Below, piece after piece: positions 18,251-26,744 of a DNA stretch of 64,000 nucleotides. A program made the position numbers and the translations under genes. Under the pieces are notes generated by a model. That model was not told the DNA's origin. It was given only the letters and a program-made list of their open reading frames with translations, and searched no databases. Positions within the stretch are counted from its first letter, which is position 1; each line of letters begins with the position of its first letter. The DNA comes from Magnetococcales bacterium (GTDB lineage Bacteria; Pseudomonadota; Magnetococcia; Magnetococcales; Magnetaquicoccaceae): the NCBI GenBank assembly GCA_002753095.1, contig PDZU01000005.1, positions 38,934 through 102,933 of the forward strand. The letters are read 5' to 3'.

Positions 18251-19705
18251 TCACTCTTTTTTCTTCTTCCCAACCTTGCCCCCAACAGGCGCAACAGGCC
18301 GCTCTTTTTCCAAAACCGCCTCCTGTACCACACCGTGCGCAGAACCCGGTGTGCTGGCCACGTACAACGTGTTATCCACCACCCGAATCGGAATGATCTG
18401 ATGACGCCCACTCACCTCTATCGGAAGAGAAACCAGGGTGCCATTGGCCGCAGGAAAGCGCAACGTGTACTTGCCCGGCTTGAAAGCCGCCCGCCCCAGT
18501 TGAATGGTGGCCGGCAAAGTACGCCAGGAACGCTCATCCGCCGACTCCATCACCAACCCCGTCAACATGATCGCCAAACTGGCCAACTCATTGCCCTTTT
18601 TGTTGGTCTGACGCTGAGCCAACCCCTTGGTCGCCGCCCGTACCATGCTGCGCACAATGATACCCGGCATGTCGTCCGCTAAAGTACGCCGCGCCATGGC
18701 ATCCACATGGGTCACCAACGCCATCGGTACCGTGTTGTCATCCACCATCAACGTACTCAGACGGTAATCCGCCGTCGGATTGTTGGGAATCACCGGGAAA
18801 GAGATACTCACCAACCCCACCGTCGGTACCGGCAACGGAATCATCATCGAACTGCGCCCCGGCGCCATGCCCCCCTCCACCACAAACAACACATCCGTCT
18901 TGCCCGCCGCCGCCCGACTACGACGCTGATCCAACTGCTTTAACCCCTCCTCCAACACAGCAACATCCGGTCGCAACTCAATGGCCTGCCGATAACCCGG
19001 TGCCGCCAAACTGGGCTCATTTAACGCCTCATACACAAAACCCGCCAAATAATGGCTGAACGCATTCTGATAGCCATTCTTCAAAGCAATCACCTGGGCA
19101 TCGCTCAACGTCTCCACCGGATACCCCTGCAACTCCTTGACAGTACGGGTCGAATGACGCTTCTTGGCCTCCTCCTCCTCCTGAATCACCTTCTTGGCGT
19201 GAAACTCCGCAATGATCGCCTCCCGCTCATGCGTCTTCTTGATCTCCGTGCGCGCCGCATCCCACTCCCCCAACGCCATATGATCCATGGCCAACAAAGC
19301 CGTCAACAATACCTTCTCATAGTCATACCCCTCATAAGGCCGAACCTTGTCGTTGACCAGCAAACTGCCAATATCCCCCAATAACTTGCCCGGATTGCTG
19401 CGCGCCAAATCCTCCCACTCCCGCACCCTCCGATCCGCCTCCAACCACTGCTGCCGACTGTCCGCAAACTCCCCCTGCAACCGTAACAAACTCCCTTTCT
19501 CCAGGTGATACAACAAATCCTTGTCAGCACTGGTATTGTTCTGCTCCAATACCTGCAGGGCCAGATCCGGACGACTGGCCGCCACCATCTGGGTCGTCTC
19601 CCGCAACTCCGTGTTGTAACTACGCATCGCACCCGCACAGCCCGCCGTAAAAAGCGTCACCACCAACACCACTGCCAGCCTTCCCATCCCTCTGCTTGCG
19701 TTCAC
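18251..19705 (-). CDS. COG3014-like outer-membrane lipoprotein
   Basis: About 484 residues. Signal peptide with lipobox FTAGC. An N-terminal helical, TPR-like region (about 30-200: DLALQVLEQN, LLYHLEKGSLLRLQGEFADSRQQWLEAD) includes a charged stretch around AKKVIQEEEEAKKRH. It is followed by a C-terminal beta-rich region with DVLFVVEGGMAP and GKYTLRFPAANG. This resembles the COG3014 family found beside lpoB in several proteobacteria. The start is uncertain: GTG 19705 has AGGGAGG five bases upstream, whereas ATG 19711 sits directly against it. First gene of the minus-strand cluster. Confidence 0.75.
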   Translation of the reverse strand: MNASRGMGRLAVVLVVTLFTAGCAGAMRSYNTELRETTQMVAASRPDLALQVLEQNNTSADKDLLYHLEKGSLLRLQGEFADSRQQWLEADRRVREWEDLARSNPGKLLGDIGSLLVNDKVRPYEGYDYEKVLLTALLAMDHMALGEWDAARTEIKKTHEREAIIAEFHAKKVIQEEEEAKKRHSTRTVKELQGYPVETLSDAQVIALKNGYQNAFSHYLAGFVYEALNEPSLAAPGYRQAIELRPDVAVLEEGLKQLDQRRSRAAAGKTDVLFVVEGGMAPGRSSMMIPLPVPTVGLVSISFPVIPNNPTADYRLSTLMVDDNTVPMALVTHVDAMARRTLADDMPGIIVRSMVRAATKGLAQRQTNKKGNELASLAIMLTGLVMESADERSWRTLPATIQLGRAAFKPGKYTLRFPAANGTLVSLPIEVSGRHQIIPIRVVDNTLYVASTPGSAHGVVQEAVLEKERPVAPVGGKVGKKKKE

Positions 19706-19880
19706 ACCCATCCTCCCTGTTCGTTGATCTTGCCGCACGACGCAACCCTCAAGCCCATACCCGAAACAAAAAGAGTTTATGCTAGCCCCTGAACGACAGC
19801 ACATGCAAATAAAAATTACCGTCATTTATCAAAAGAACACCCGCCACCAAACACCCACAACCCACCCCACAATTAGTTGC

Positions 19881-19909
19881 AAGACAGCCGCCGCAACTTG
19901 CCGTATAAT
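19881..19909 (+). promoter_or_regulatory. Candidate sigma-70 promoter of the murF-mraY-ftsW-murG block
   Basis: A consensus -10 TATAAT at 19904-19909 with AAGACA at 19881-19886, 17 bases apart, about 57 bases before the murF start. It lies in the divergent gap between the lipoprotein cluster and the dcw genes. Confidence 0.6.
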
Positions 19910-19965
19910 GAAAGTCAGTCGTGGCGTGATCGCGCCATTCCATCGTTGCCGACAAAGGAGGCCGT

Positions 19966-21372
19966 GTGTCCATTTCCCTGTCATTATTCGATGCCAAAGC
20001 CGCTCCGCTGCCCCTGCGCGGCGTCTCCATCGACAGTCGCACCATCCGCCCTGGCGAACTGTTTGCTGCCGTGCGGGGTGACCGTTTTGATGGCCATGCC
20101 TTTATCGACACAGCGATTGCCGCCGGTTGCGCCGCCATCCTGGCTGAACAGCCCCCCAGCGAACCCTGCCCCGTTCCCGTCGTACTGGTACCGGATGTGT
20201 TGCACGCCTTGGGCGAGGCCGCCAGTCGTTGGCGACAACAGGTCAACCCTCTGGTGCTGGCCGTCACCGGTTCCTGCGGCAAAACCACCGTCAAAGAGAT
20301 GCTCACCCGCGTCCTGCAACGCCATTTCACGGTGGTCCATGCCACACGCGGCAACTTCAACAACCATATCGGCCTGCCGCTCACCCTCCTGGCCATGCCG
20401 GAAAATTGCCAAGCACTGATCCTGGAAATGGGCATGAGCGCCGCCGGTGAAATCACCTACCTAGCCCAATTGGCCCAACCAGAAATCGGCATCATCACCA
20501 ACGTCATGCCCGCCCATCTGGAGTCCTTCGCCGACCTCGACGCCATCGCCGACGCCAAAGGTGAACTGCTGCAAGCCCTGCCCCAACACGGTCTGGCCAT
20601 CCTGCCCGCCAACCGACCCTACAGCGCACGCCTGCGTCAAAAAGGGGCAAACGTCTCTATTCTGACATACGCTGCCGACGCTCAGGCCGACGTATACAGT
20701 ACAGAAGAGGGTTGCCAAAACGCTGCAACACCACAAATGGCAAATAGTACGGGTCAATCTTTCATTATCCATTGGCAAGGGAAACAGGATGGAGTAAAAA
20801 CCCATCTGACCTATCCTGGGGAACATCTGCGTTTGAATGCCCTGGCCGTCGCCGCCGCCGCACGCCATGCCGGGGTACCGCTGCCAGAGATTGCCTTGGG
20901 TTTGCAAGAGTTTGCACCACCCGCCGGTCGGGGAGGCACGCGCCATGCCAAGGGCGGTTGGCAGGTGATCGATGACAGCTATAACGCCAATCCCGGTTCG
21001 GTACGGGCCGCCCTGCGCGCCATGCCAACCCCTCTCCCCCCCGGTCGCCGCATCGCCATCCTGGGCGATATGCTGGAACTGGGAAAAGAGGCCGGATTGT
21101 TGCATAAGGAACTCTACCATGACCTCCTGGAGAATCAAATCAGCCTGCTGTTTACCGCTGGACCCTTGATGTACGCACTGCATCAGGAGATTGAGAAACA
21201 GCAGGCAAATGGTGTAGCGCAACGGATCCAGGCCCAACACCGCCAAAATCCGGCAGAGTGGCTTGATCAAATCAGCCCGCTTCTTCTGCCGCAAGATGTG
21301 GTGTTGGTCAAAGGCTCCCGTGGCATGAAAATGGAACGTATCGTCGAGAATCTGGTGACCAATGCTCTATAA
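19966..21372 (+). CDS. murF: UDP-N-acetylmuramoyl-tripeptide--D-alanyl-D-alanine ligase
   Basis: Adds D-Ala-D-Ala to UDP-MurNAc-tripeptide in the cytoplasm, giving the pentapeptide precursor. 468 residues. The N-terminal substrate domain has [15 protein letters not shown], the ATP loop is [11 protein letters not shown] with Lys106, and the C-terminal part has the [11 protein letters not shown] motif typical of MurF. The start GTG 19966 is preceded by AAAGGAGG. It heads the first dcw block; murE is some 8 kb downstream rather than directly upstream, as would be usual. Confidence 0.95.
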   Translation: MSISLSLFDAKAAPLPLRGVSIDSRTIRPGELFAAVRGDRFDGHAFIDTAIAAGCAAILAEQPPSEPCPVPVVLVPDVLHALGEAASRWRQQVNPLVLAVTGSCGKTTVKEMLTRVLQRHFTVVHATRGNFNNHIGLPLTLLAMPENCQALILEMGMSAAGEITYLAQLAQPEIGIITNVMPAHLESFADLDAIADAKGELLQALPQHGLAILPANRPYSARLRQKGANVSILTYAADAQADVYSTEEGCQNAATPQMANSTGQSFIIHWQGKQDGVKTHLTYPGEHLRLNALAVAAAARHAGVPLPEIALGLQEFAPPAGRGGTRHAKGGWQVIDDSYNANPGSVRAALRAMPTPLPPGRRIAILGDMLELGKEAGLLHKELYHDLLENQISLLFTAGPLMYALHQEIEKQQANGVAQRIQAQHRQNPAEWLDQISPLLLPQDVVLVKGSRGMKMERIVENLVTNAL

Positions 21373-22450
21373 TCTTCTTTTTCCCCTCAGCGACCACTGG
21401 TCGATACTGAACCTCTTTAAATATATCACTTTTCGCAGTATTGGGGCCACTTTGACCGCCCTGCTGCTCTCCTTTCTGATCGGCCCGTGGCTGATTCGCT
21501 CGCTGCAACGCCTGCAGAGCATCGGGCAACCCATCCGCAGCGACGGTCCGCAACGCCATATTCTGGAAAAAACCGGCACCCCGACCATGGGCGGCACCTT
21601 GATCCTGCTGGCCATGGTGGTGCCAACCTTGCTTTGGGCCAACTTGACCAATCCGTTCATCTGGATGGTCTTGACCACCACCCTCACCTTTGGCGCCATC
21701 GGTTTTTGGGACGACTACCGCAAAGTGGCCCGCAAAAACTCCAAAGGAATCTCTGCCCGAACGCGTTTCCTGTTGCAGAGCGCCATTGCACTTTCTGTCG
21801 CCTACTGGCTGCGCAGCATCGATCATGGCAACACCTTCGGCTCTCTGGCCATTCCTTTTTTCAAGAATCTTTCCGTGGATTTGGGCTGGCTTTATTACCC
21901 ATTCACCATACTGGTGATCGTCGGAACCAGTAACGCCGTCAACTTGACTGACGGCTTGGATGGTCTGGCCATCGGTCCCACCATGTTGACTGCTGCCACC
22001 TTCCTGGTGATCGCCTATGTGACTGGTCACTTGGTCTTTGCTGGTTATCTGGGCATTCCCTACGTTTCTGGAGCGGGCGAGTTGGCCATTTTTTGTGGGG
22101 CCATGGTTGGGGCGGCCTTGGGCTTTCTCTGGTTCAACACCTATCCGGCGCAGGTTTTCATGGGCGATGTAGGCTCGCTGGCCTTGGGGGCCGCCCTGGG
22201 CACCATTGGTCTGGTCACCCGGCATGAAATTGTCCTGGCCATTGTCGGCGGTATTTTTGTGGTCGAAACCCTCTCGGTCATCGTCCAGGTGGCCTCGTTC
22301 AAGTTGATTGGCAAGCGGGTTTTCCGCATGGCTCCCATTCATCACCACTTTGAACTGAAAGGGTGGGCTGAACCGAAGATTATCGTCCGCTTTTGGATCA
22401 TCTCGATCATCCTGGCGTTGATCGGTATCTCGACGTTAAAGATTCGCTGA
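21362..22450 (+). CDS. mraY: Phospho-N-acetylmuramoyl-pentapeptide transferase
   Basis: A ten-helix inner-membrane enzyme that moves phospho-MurNAc-pentapeptide to undecaprenyl phosphate, making lipid I. 362 residues. Signatures: [30 protein letters not shown] and the C-terminal [18 protein letters not shown]. The start overlaps the murF stop by 11 bases. In most dcw clusters murD follows; here ftsW follows after 41 bases. Confidence 0.96.
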   Translation: MLYNLLFPLSDHWSILNLFKYITFRSIGATLTALLLSFLIGPWLIRSLQRLQSIGQPIRSDGPQRHILEKTGTPTMGGTLILLAMVVPTLLWANLTNPFIWMVLTTTLTFGAIGFWDDYRKVARKNSKGISARTRFLLQSAIALSVAYWLRSIDHGNTFGSLAIPFFKNLSVDLGWLYYPFTILVIVGTSNAVNLTDGLDGLAIGPTMLTAATFLVIAYVTGHLVFAGYLGIPYVSGAGELAIFCGAMVGAALGFLWFNTYPAQVFMGDVGSLALGAALGTIGLVTRHEIVLAIVGGIFVVETLSVIVQVASFKLIGKRVFRMAPIHHHFELKGWAEPKIIVRFWIISIILALIGISTLKIR

Positions 22451-22491
22451 CCCAAACCCAAACGCCGTTTGCACCCGGATGGAGATTGACC

Positions 22492-23697
22492 ATGCCCTTC
22501 CACCTGCTCCGCAGCAGTTCCGCCAAAGCGGCCAGCAACGATTATGCCCCGACCCCCAACAGCGGATCCATGGATCTGTGGTTGGCGGGAACTGCATTCG
22601 TGCTGCTGATTATCGGCCTAGTCATGGTTTATTCCGCCTCTGCCCCTACTGCGTTACGTCACTTTGGCGATGCCACCCATTTTGCCCTGCGTAACTCGGT
22701 TTTTGCTCTGATCGGCATTGTCTGCATGATCGTCATCAGCCGCCTGCCCATTGAGACCATCCGTATCCTGGGGCAACTGGGTTTTTGGGTAGCCATCGTG
22801 CTGCTGGTGGCCGTATTGATTCCTGGCATGGGATTGGAGGGGGGCGGTGCGCGGCGTTGGCTTAATTTGCGCGTCATTACCGTGCAACCTTCTGAGCCGT
22901 TCAAGGTCATGTTGGCTCTTTACCTTTCCCACCTGATTGCCCAGGATCCGGGTCTGGTGTACCGGGTACGTGATGGCATTTTTTACCTGATTGCTCTGTT
23001 CATGCTTGGGGCTGCTCTTTTGATGTTGGAGCCGGATTTTGGTGCGACGGTCATCAGCGCCGCCATTGTCTTTGGCATCGTCTTTATCGCCGGAATTCCG
23101 CTCTCCTGGATCGCTGGTTTGCTGATGATTGCCATTCCTTTGGCTGCGGTAGCGGTCATCATGGCTCCCTACCGTTTTCGCCGTGTTACCTCTTTCCTCG
23201 ATCCTTGGGATGATCCGCAAAACAGTTCCTTCCAACTGGTGCAGTCTCTGCTTTCTTTCGGCAACGGTGGATTGTTTGGCACCGGTTTGGGTCAAGGTGA
23301 ACAAAAGCAGTTCTACCTTCCAGAGTCGCACACTGACTTCATCTTTGCCGTCATCGGCGAGGAGATGGGGTTGGGCATGGTCTGGCTGATTATCTTTCTT
23401 TTTGCTGTGCTGGTCTGGCGTGCTGTACGCATTGCCCGTTTAAGCAGCGATCCTTTTGTGCGCCTTAGCACCACGGGTCTGACTGTGTTGATTGGTTCGC
23501 AGGCGTTGGCCAACATGGGGGTGGTGATGGGGTTGTTGCCCCCCAAGGGGTTGACTCTACCTTTGGTCAGCTATGGTGGCACCTCGCTCATAATCACTTT
23601 GAGCGCCATTGGTCTATTATTGGCTTTTTCGCGCACGATCAGCCCGCCGGAAAAGGTGGTGAATCGTTCGACTGCCGCCAAGGAGAGCAACGCATGA
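22492..23697 (+). CDS. ftsW: Lipid II polymerase FtsW (SEDS family)
   Basis: Septal glycan polymerase acting with FtsI. 401 residues from ATG 22492, which has GGAG upstream; the frame extends 33 codons back into mraY without meaning. About ten membrane segments. SEDS signatures are visible: LMVYSASAP, GGGARRWLNL, QPSEPFKVMLALYLS, LLMLEPDFGATVI, the large loop ending SHTDFIFAVIGEEMG, and GLTLPLVSYGGTSL. The stop overlaps murG as ATGA. Confidence 0.95.
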   Translation: MPFHLLRSSSAKAASNDYAPTPNSGSMDLWLAGTAFVLLIIGLVMVYSASAPTALRHFGDATHFALRNSVFALIGIVCMIVISRLPIETIRILGQLGFWVAIVLLVAVLIPGMGLEGGGARRWLNLRVITVQPSEPFKVMLALYLSHLIAQDPGLVYRVRDGIFYLIALFMLGAALLMLEPDFGATVISAAIVFGIVFIAGIPLSWIAGLLMIAIPLAAVAVIMAPYRFRRVTSFLDPWDDPQNSSFQLVQSLLSFGNGGLFGTGLGQGEQKQFYLPESHTDFIFAVIGEEMGLGMVWLIIFLFAVLVWRAVRIARLSSDPFVRLSTTGLTVLIGSQALANMGVVMGLLPPKGLTLPLVSYGGTSLIITLSAIGLLLAFSRTISPPEKVVNRSTAAKESNA

Positions 23698-24833
23698 TTG
23701 CGGAAGGTAAAAAATTGATCATCGCTGGTGGTGGCACTGGCGGTCATATTTTCCCGGCCATTGCCATCGCCGATGCCTGGGAGGCCAATGGTGGCGATGT
23801 ACTTTTTGTCGGCACGCCGCACGGCATGGAGAGCCGACTGCTGCCGCAACGGGGCAAACGGCTTGAGTTGCTGCGGGTTGGCCAGATCAAAGGCAAAGGG
23901 GTTGGCGCGCGTTTGCGCACGGTATTCGGGCTACCGTTTGCGTTGTTCTCTGCCATCCGCATTATTCGCCGCTATCAACCGGATGCGGTACTTGGCATGG
24001 GTGGTTATGTCTCGGCCCCCACGGTAGCCGCTGCCCGTCTGTTGGGGCTACCCACTGCTCTGCATGAGCAGAATGCGCGTGCTGGTTTGACCAATCGTTT
24101 ACTGGGCAAGTTGGTTGATCAAGTGTATATTTCCTTTCCTGATGCGGCATCCTCTTTTGCTGTTTCCGGGGCTGATGCTGTTGCCCGTGTCTTGGTAACC
24201 GGCAATCCGGTGCGCACGGCCCTGCGCGAGGAGAGCCAATTGGCCACGCTTCCTTCTGGCAATCGTCCTTTTAGTTTATTGGTTTTTGGTGGCAGTCAGG
24301 GGGCGCGTATTTTTAGCGACCTGATCCCTTCGGCGCTTAAGTTGGTCAAAGACGGCGGCATGCCTGTGGAGGTCCGCCATCAAGTTCCCCAGGAGGATTT
24401 GGATCGGGTCAAGGCACAGTATGAGCAATTGGGCATTCGGGCCACTGTTGCTCCTTTCTTTCAGAACATGGCCGAGGCGTATCGGCAAGCTGATTTGGTT
24501 ATCTGTCGTGCTGGTGCGACCACTGTTGCCGAGTTGGCTGCCGTTGGCAAGCCGGCTTTGTTTATCCCCTACCCCCATGCTGCCGATGATCATCAGAGTG
24601 CCAACGCGTTGGCCATGGTACGGGTGCATGGGGGTTGGATACAGGATCAAGCGGGTCTTTCGTTGCAGTGGTTGAGTGAATTTTTGCTGGCGCGCATGGC
24701 GGATCCTGCTGGTTTGATTGAAGCGGGGCATCGGGCGCATACGTTGGCCAATCCGCGTTCTGCTGATTTGATCATTCAGCATGTGTGTGCCCTGATCTCT
24801 CCCCGTCCCAGAGACAATCAAATACAACAATAA
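23694..24833 (+). CDS. murG: Undecaprenyldiphospho-muramoylpentapeptide GlcNAc transferase
   Basis: The peripheral membrane glycosyltransferase that turns lipid I into lipid II. 379 residues. The N-terminal glycine loop is AGGGTGGHIFPAIA, the second is VFGGSQGAR, and the UDP-GlcNAc motif is CRAGATTVAELAAVGKPALFIPYP. Last gene of the first dcw block. The coding strand has become G/T-rich, in contrast to murF. A repeat element starts directly after its stop. Confidence 0.96.
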   Translation: MIAEGKKLIIAGGGTGGHIFPAIAIADAWEANGGDVLFVGTPHGMESRLLPQRGKRLELLRVGQIKGKGVGARLRTVFGLPFALFSAIRIIRRYQPDAVLGMGGYVSAPTVAAARLLGLPTALHEQNARAGLTNRLLGKLVDQVYISFPDAASSFAVSGADAVARVLVTGNPVRTALREESQLATLPSGNRPFSLLVFGGSQGARIFSDLIPSALKLVKDGGMPVEVRHQVPQEDLDRVKAQYEQLGIRATVAPFFQNMAEAYRQADLVICRAGATTVAELAAVGKPALFIPYPHAADDHQSANALAMVRVHGGWIQDQAGLSLQWLSEFLLARMADPAGLIEAGHRAHTLANPRSADLIIQHVCALISPRPRDNQIQQ

Positions 24834-24835
24834 TT

Positions 24836-25305
24836 GCGGGTCCAGGGGGGTCACCCCCCTGGCGGGTCCAGGGCGGAGCCCTGGGAATTTATCTTTTGAT
24901 TTTAATCTTTTCGCTTTTAATCTTTTGCCTTTGGCGCGCTTTTCACGACAAGCCGATGCGTTTTTTGCATCGGCGCAGCGCGCCTCATTGACGCAAGGTG
25001 TTTGGATTGGCGCGCTTTTCTGCGCCAATCCAAACACCCTCCCAATGGGTTTTGTGCGAGGTCACGATAACAGGGCGATGCACGGATTACCGCGTGGTTA
25101 AAAGTCGGGCGTCCGCCCTCCCAGAGCGTGCCCCTTCGGGGCACAAATTTGGGCGCGCTGCGCAGATTTGCTGCGCAAATCTGCTTCGTTAAAAGCGCGC
25201 CATTACAAGCAGGGCTTCGCCCTGCACCCAGCAGGGCTTCGCCCTGCACCCAGCAAGGCTTCGCCCTGCACCCAGCAGGGGCGGTGACCGCCCCTGCACC
25301 CCGCA
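24836..25305 (+). repeat. Compound palindromic intergenic repeat, copy 3 (full)
   Basis: Same module order as copy 1. A CCAGGGGGG/CCCCCCTGG palindrome and a CCAGGG/CCCTGG pair are followed by an irregular T-rich tract where copy 1 has the 13-base units. Next come the hairpin at 24952-24974, the 17-bp hairpin at 24997-25038, and the core from about 25099. The GCAGGGC/GCCCTGC module is present as three tandem 22-base units (25209-25230, 25231-25252, 25253-25274; the third has one change). It separates the two dcw blocks, murG and rsmH. Confidence 0.9.
24997..25038. repeat. Perfect 17-bp palindrome of repeat copy 3
   Basis: GGTGTTTGGATTGGCGC (24997-25013) pairs exactly with 25022-25038 across an 8-base loop. 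Compared with 15855-15896, the differing bases are all matched by changes in the opposite arm. Confidence 0.92.
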
Positions 25306-25403
25306 ATAAATTTTACCAACCAACAACAGCACCCGGAACCACCACAAAAAAACACTCTTTGCCCCGATACCTCTCAAAGCTCCGTGCCTCGGAGAGACTT
25401 CCT

Positions 25404-25412
25404 TGCTATAAT
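25404..25412 (+). promoter_or_regulatory. Candidate extended -10 promoter before rsmH
   Basis: TGCTATAAT at 25404-25412 is a perfect extended -10 element, 29 bases before ATG 25441. No good -35 is seen at 17 bases, which is tolerable for extended -10 promoters. It could drive the second dcw block. Confidence 0.5.
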
Positions 25413-25440
25413 TTAACGAAAACTGTAACGAGTGAGAACG

Positions 25441-26478
25441 ATGAGAGAGTCAACAACGCGGCGAGGCATCGCTGCGCACCCACCAGACCAACCACACCAA
25501 AGCGTCTTGCTGCAAGAGGTAATGGATGCCCTTGCCCCCAGTCCGGGCGGCATCTACGTGGATGCCACTTTCGGCGACGGCGGGCACAGTCAGGCCATCC
25601 TGCAACGGATTGCTCCCAACGGAAAACTCTTTGCCCTGGATCGCGATGGCAGCGCCTGGCAACGCAATCAAACCCTGCTGGAAACATGGTCTGAATTGTT
25701 GACACCCGTGCATACCCCCTTTAGTCGCTTGCGCACTGTCCTGAATGAGCATGGGATCACCACCATTCAAGGCATTCTCTTCGACCTGGGCGTCTCCTCC
25801 CCACAACTGGATGATGCCAAACGAGGTTTTTCTTTTCAGTATGATGGACCCCTGGATATGCGTATGGATCAAACGAACGCCGCAGCACCATTCAATGCCG
25901 CCACCATCGTCAACACCTACGACAAGGAAGATTTGGCCGATATTTTTTTTCATTACGGCGAAGAACGTCATGCCAGACGCATCGCCCAAGCCATCGTGCA
26001 CGATCGCCAAAAAATGCCCTTTACCACCACCCGTCAACTGGCCTCGCTGTTGGAACGGATCCAACCCTACCAACCGGGGCAGATTCATCCGGCTACCCGT
26101 GTCTTTCAGGGCTTGCGCATCGCCGTGAATCAAGAGTTGCAAGAGTTGCAAACCGCCATGGATGACGCGCTCGCTCTTCTGGCCGCAGGCGGCAGGGCGG
26201 TGGTCATCAGCTTTCACTCCCTGGAAGACCGGATCGTCAAACAAACTTTTCGCCAAGCGGCAGACCCGGAGCAGGCCAACAACACCCCCTTCGCCGGACC
26301 AGAACGGTTGCGACAACCAAAAAAAATGATCAGCGATTTTCATCTGCTAACCCGCAAACCAATCCTGCCCTCCGCCCAGGAAATTGCCCGCAACCCCCGT
26401 GCCCGCAGCGCCCGCCTGCGCGCCATCGAACGGTTGCCGTCAAACCCGTCCCCCGCCCACAACGAGACGACACCATGA
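25441..26478 (+). CDS. rsmH: 16S rRNA (cytosine-1402-N4)-methyltransferase
   Basis: SAM-dependent methylation of C1402 in 16S rRNA; in most bacteria the second gene of dcw, after mraZ. 345 residues from ATG 25441 (GTG 25432 is possible). Signatures: HQSVLLQEVMDAL, the SAM loop YVDATFGDGGHS, LFDLGVSSPQLDDAKRGFSF, PLDMRMD and the C-terminal VISFHSLEDRIVK. No mraZ precedes it; the repeat copy lies there. The stop overlaps ftsL. Confidence 0.95.
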   Translation: MRESTTRRGIAAHPPDQPHQSVLLQEVMDALAPSPGGIYVDATFGDGGHSQAILQRIAPNGKLFALDRDGSAWQRNQTLLETWSELLTPVHTPFSRLRTVLNEHGITTIQGILFDLGVSSPQLDDAKRGFSFQYDGPLDMRMDQTNAAAPFNAATIVNTYDKEDLADIFFHYGEERHARRIAQAIVHDRQKMPFTTTRQLASLLERIQPYQPGQIHPATRVFQGLRIAVNQELQELQTAMDDALALLAAGGRAVVISFHSLEDRIVKQTFRQAADPEQANNTPFAGPERLRQPKKMISDFHLLTRKPILPSAQEIARNPRARSARLRAIERLPSNPSPAHNETTP

Positions 26479-26744
26479 GATTCGGTTGGCCCATGATCGC
26501 CCTGCTGACGATATTACTGGTTCTGTCGGCGGCCATTACCGTCTCCTCCCGCGTCTGGATGCTGGAAAGCCATCGCGAGTTGAGTCAGGCCGAGAAGGAC
26601 TATAACGAGCTGCTCGACAAAGAGCATGCACTCAAAATCGAGTTGATCGCCCGCACCGATATCAATACCATCGAACGCCGGGCCCGGCAGGAGTTGGGCA
26701 TGCAGCCCATGTGGCCCACACAATGGCGGGCGGTCAAACCATGA
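26475..26744 (+). CDS. ftsL: Cell division protein FtsL
   Basis: Small bitopic divisome protein that pairs with FtsB and FtsQ and activates FtsWI. 89 residues. A short N-terminus is followed by one membrane segment (IALLTILLVLSAAITVSS) and a periplasmic leucine-zipper-like coiled coil (LSQAEKDYNELLDKEHALKIEL), ending with ERRARQELGM. Recognised from shape and position between rsmH and ftsI rather than from strong sequence conservation. ATGA overlaps on both sides. Confidence 0.88.
   Translation: MRFGWPMIALLTILLVLSAAITVSSRVWMLESHRELSQAEKDYNELLDKEHALKIELIARTDINTIERRARQELGMQPMWPTQWRAVKP

Noticed and set aside
24917..25306. Minus-strand open frame of 129 codons through the repeat element
   Set aside because: The same peptide pieces occur in the minus frames of the other copies (15802-16095, 38395-38973) because the repeat DNA is conserved. 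No ribosome site, and the frame is cut or shifted between copies; it is structured non-coding DNA.
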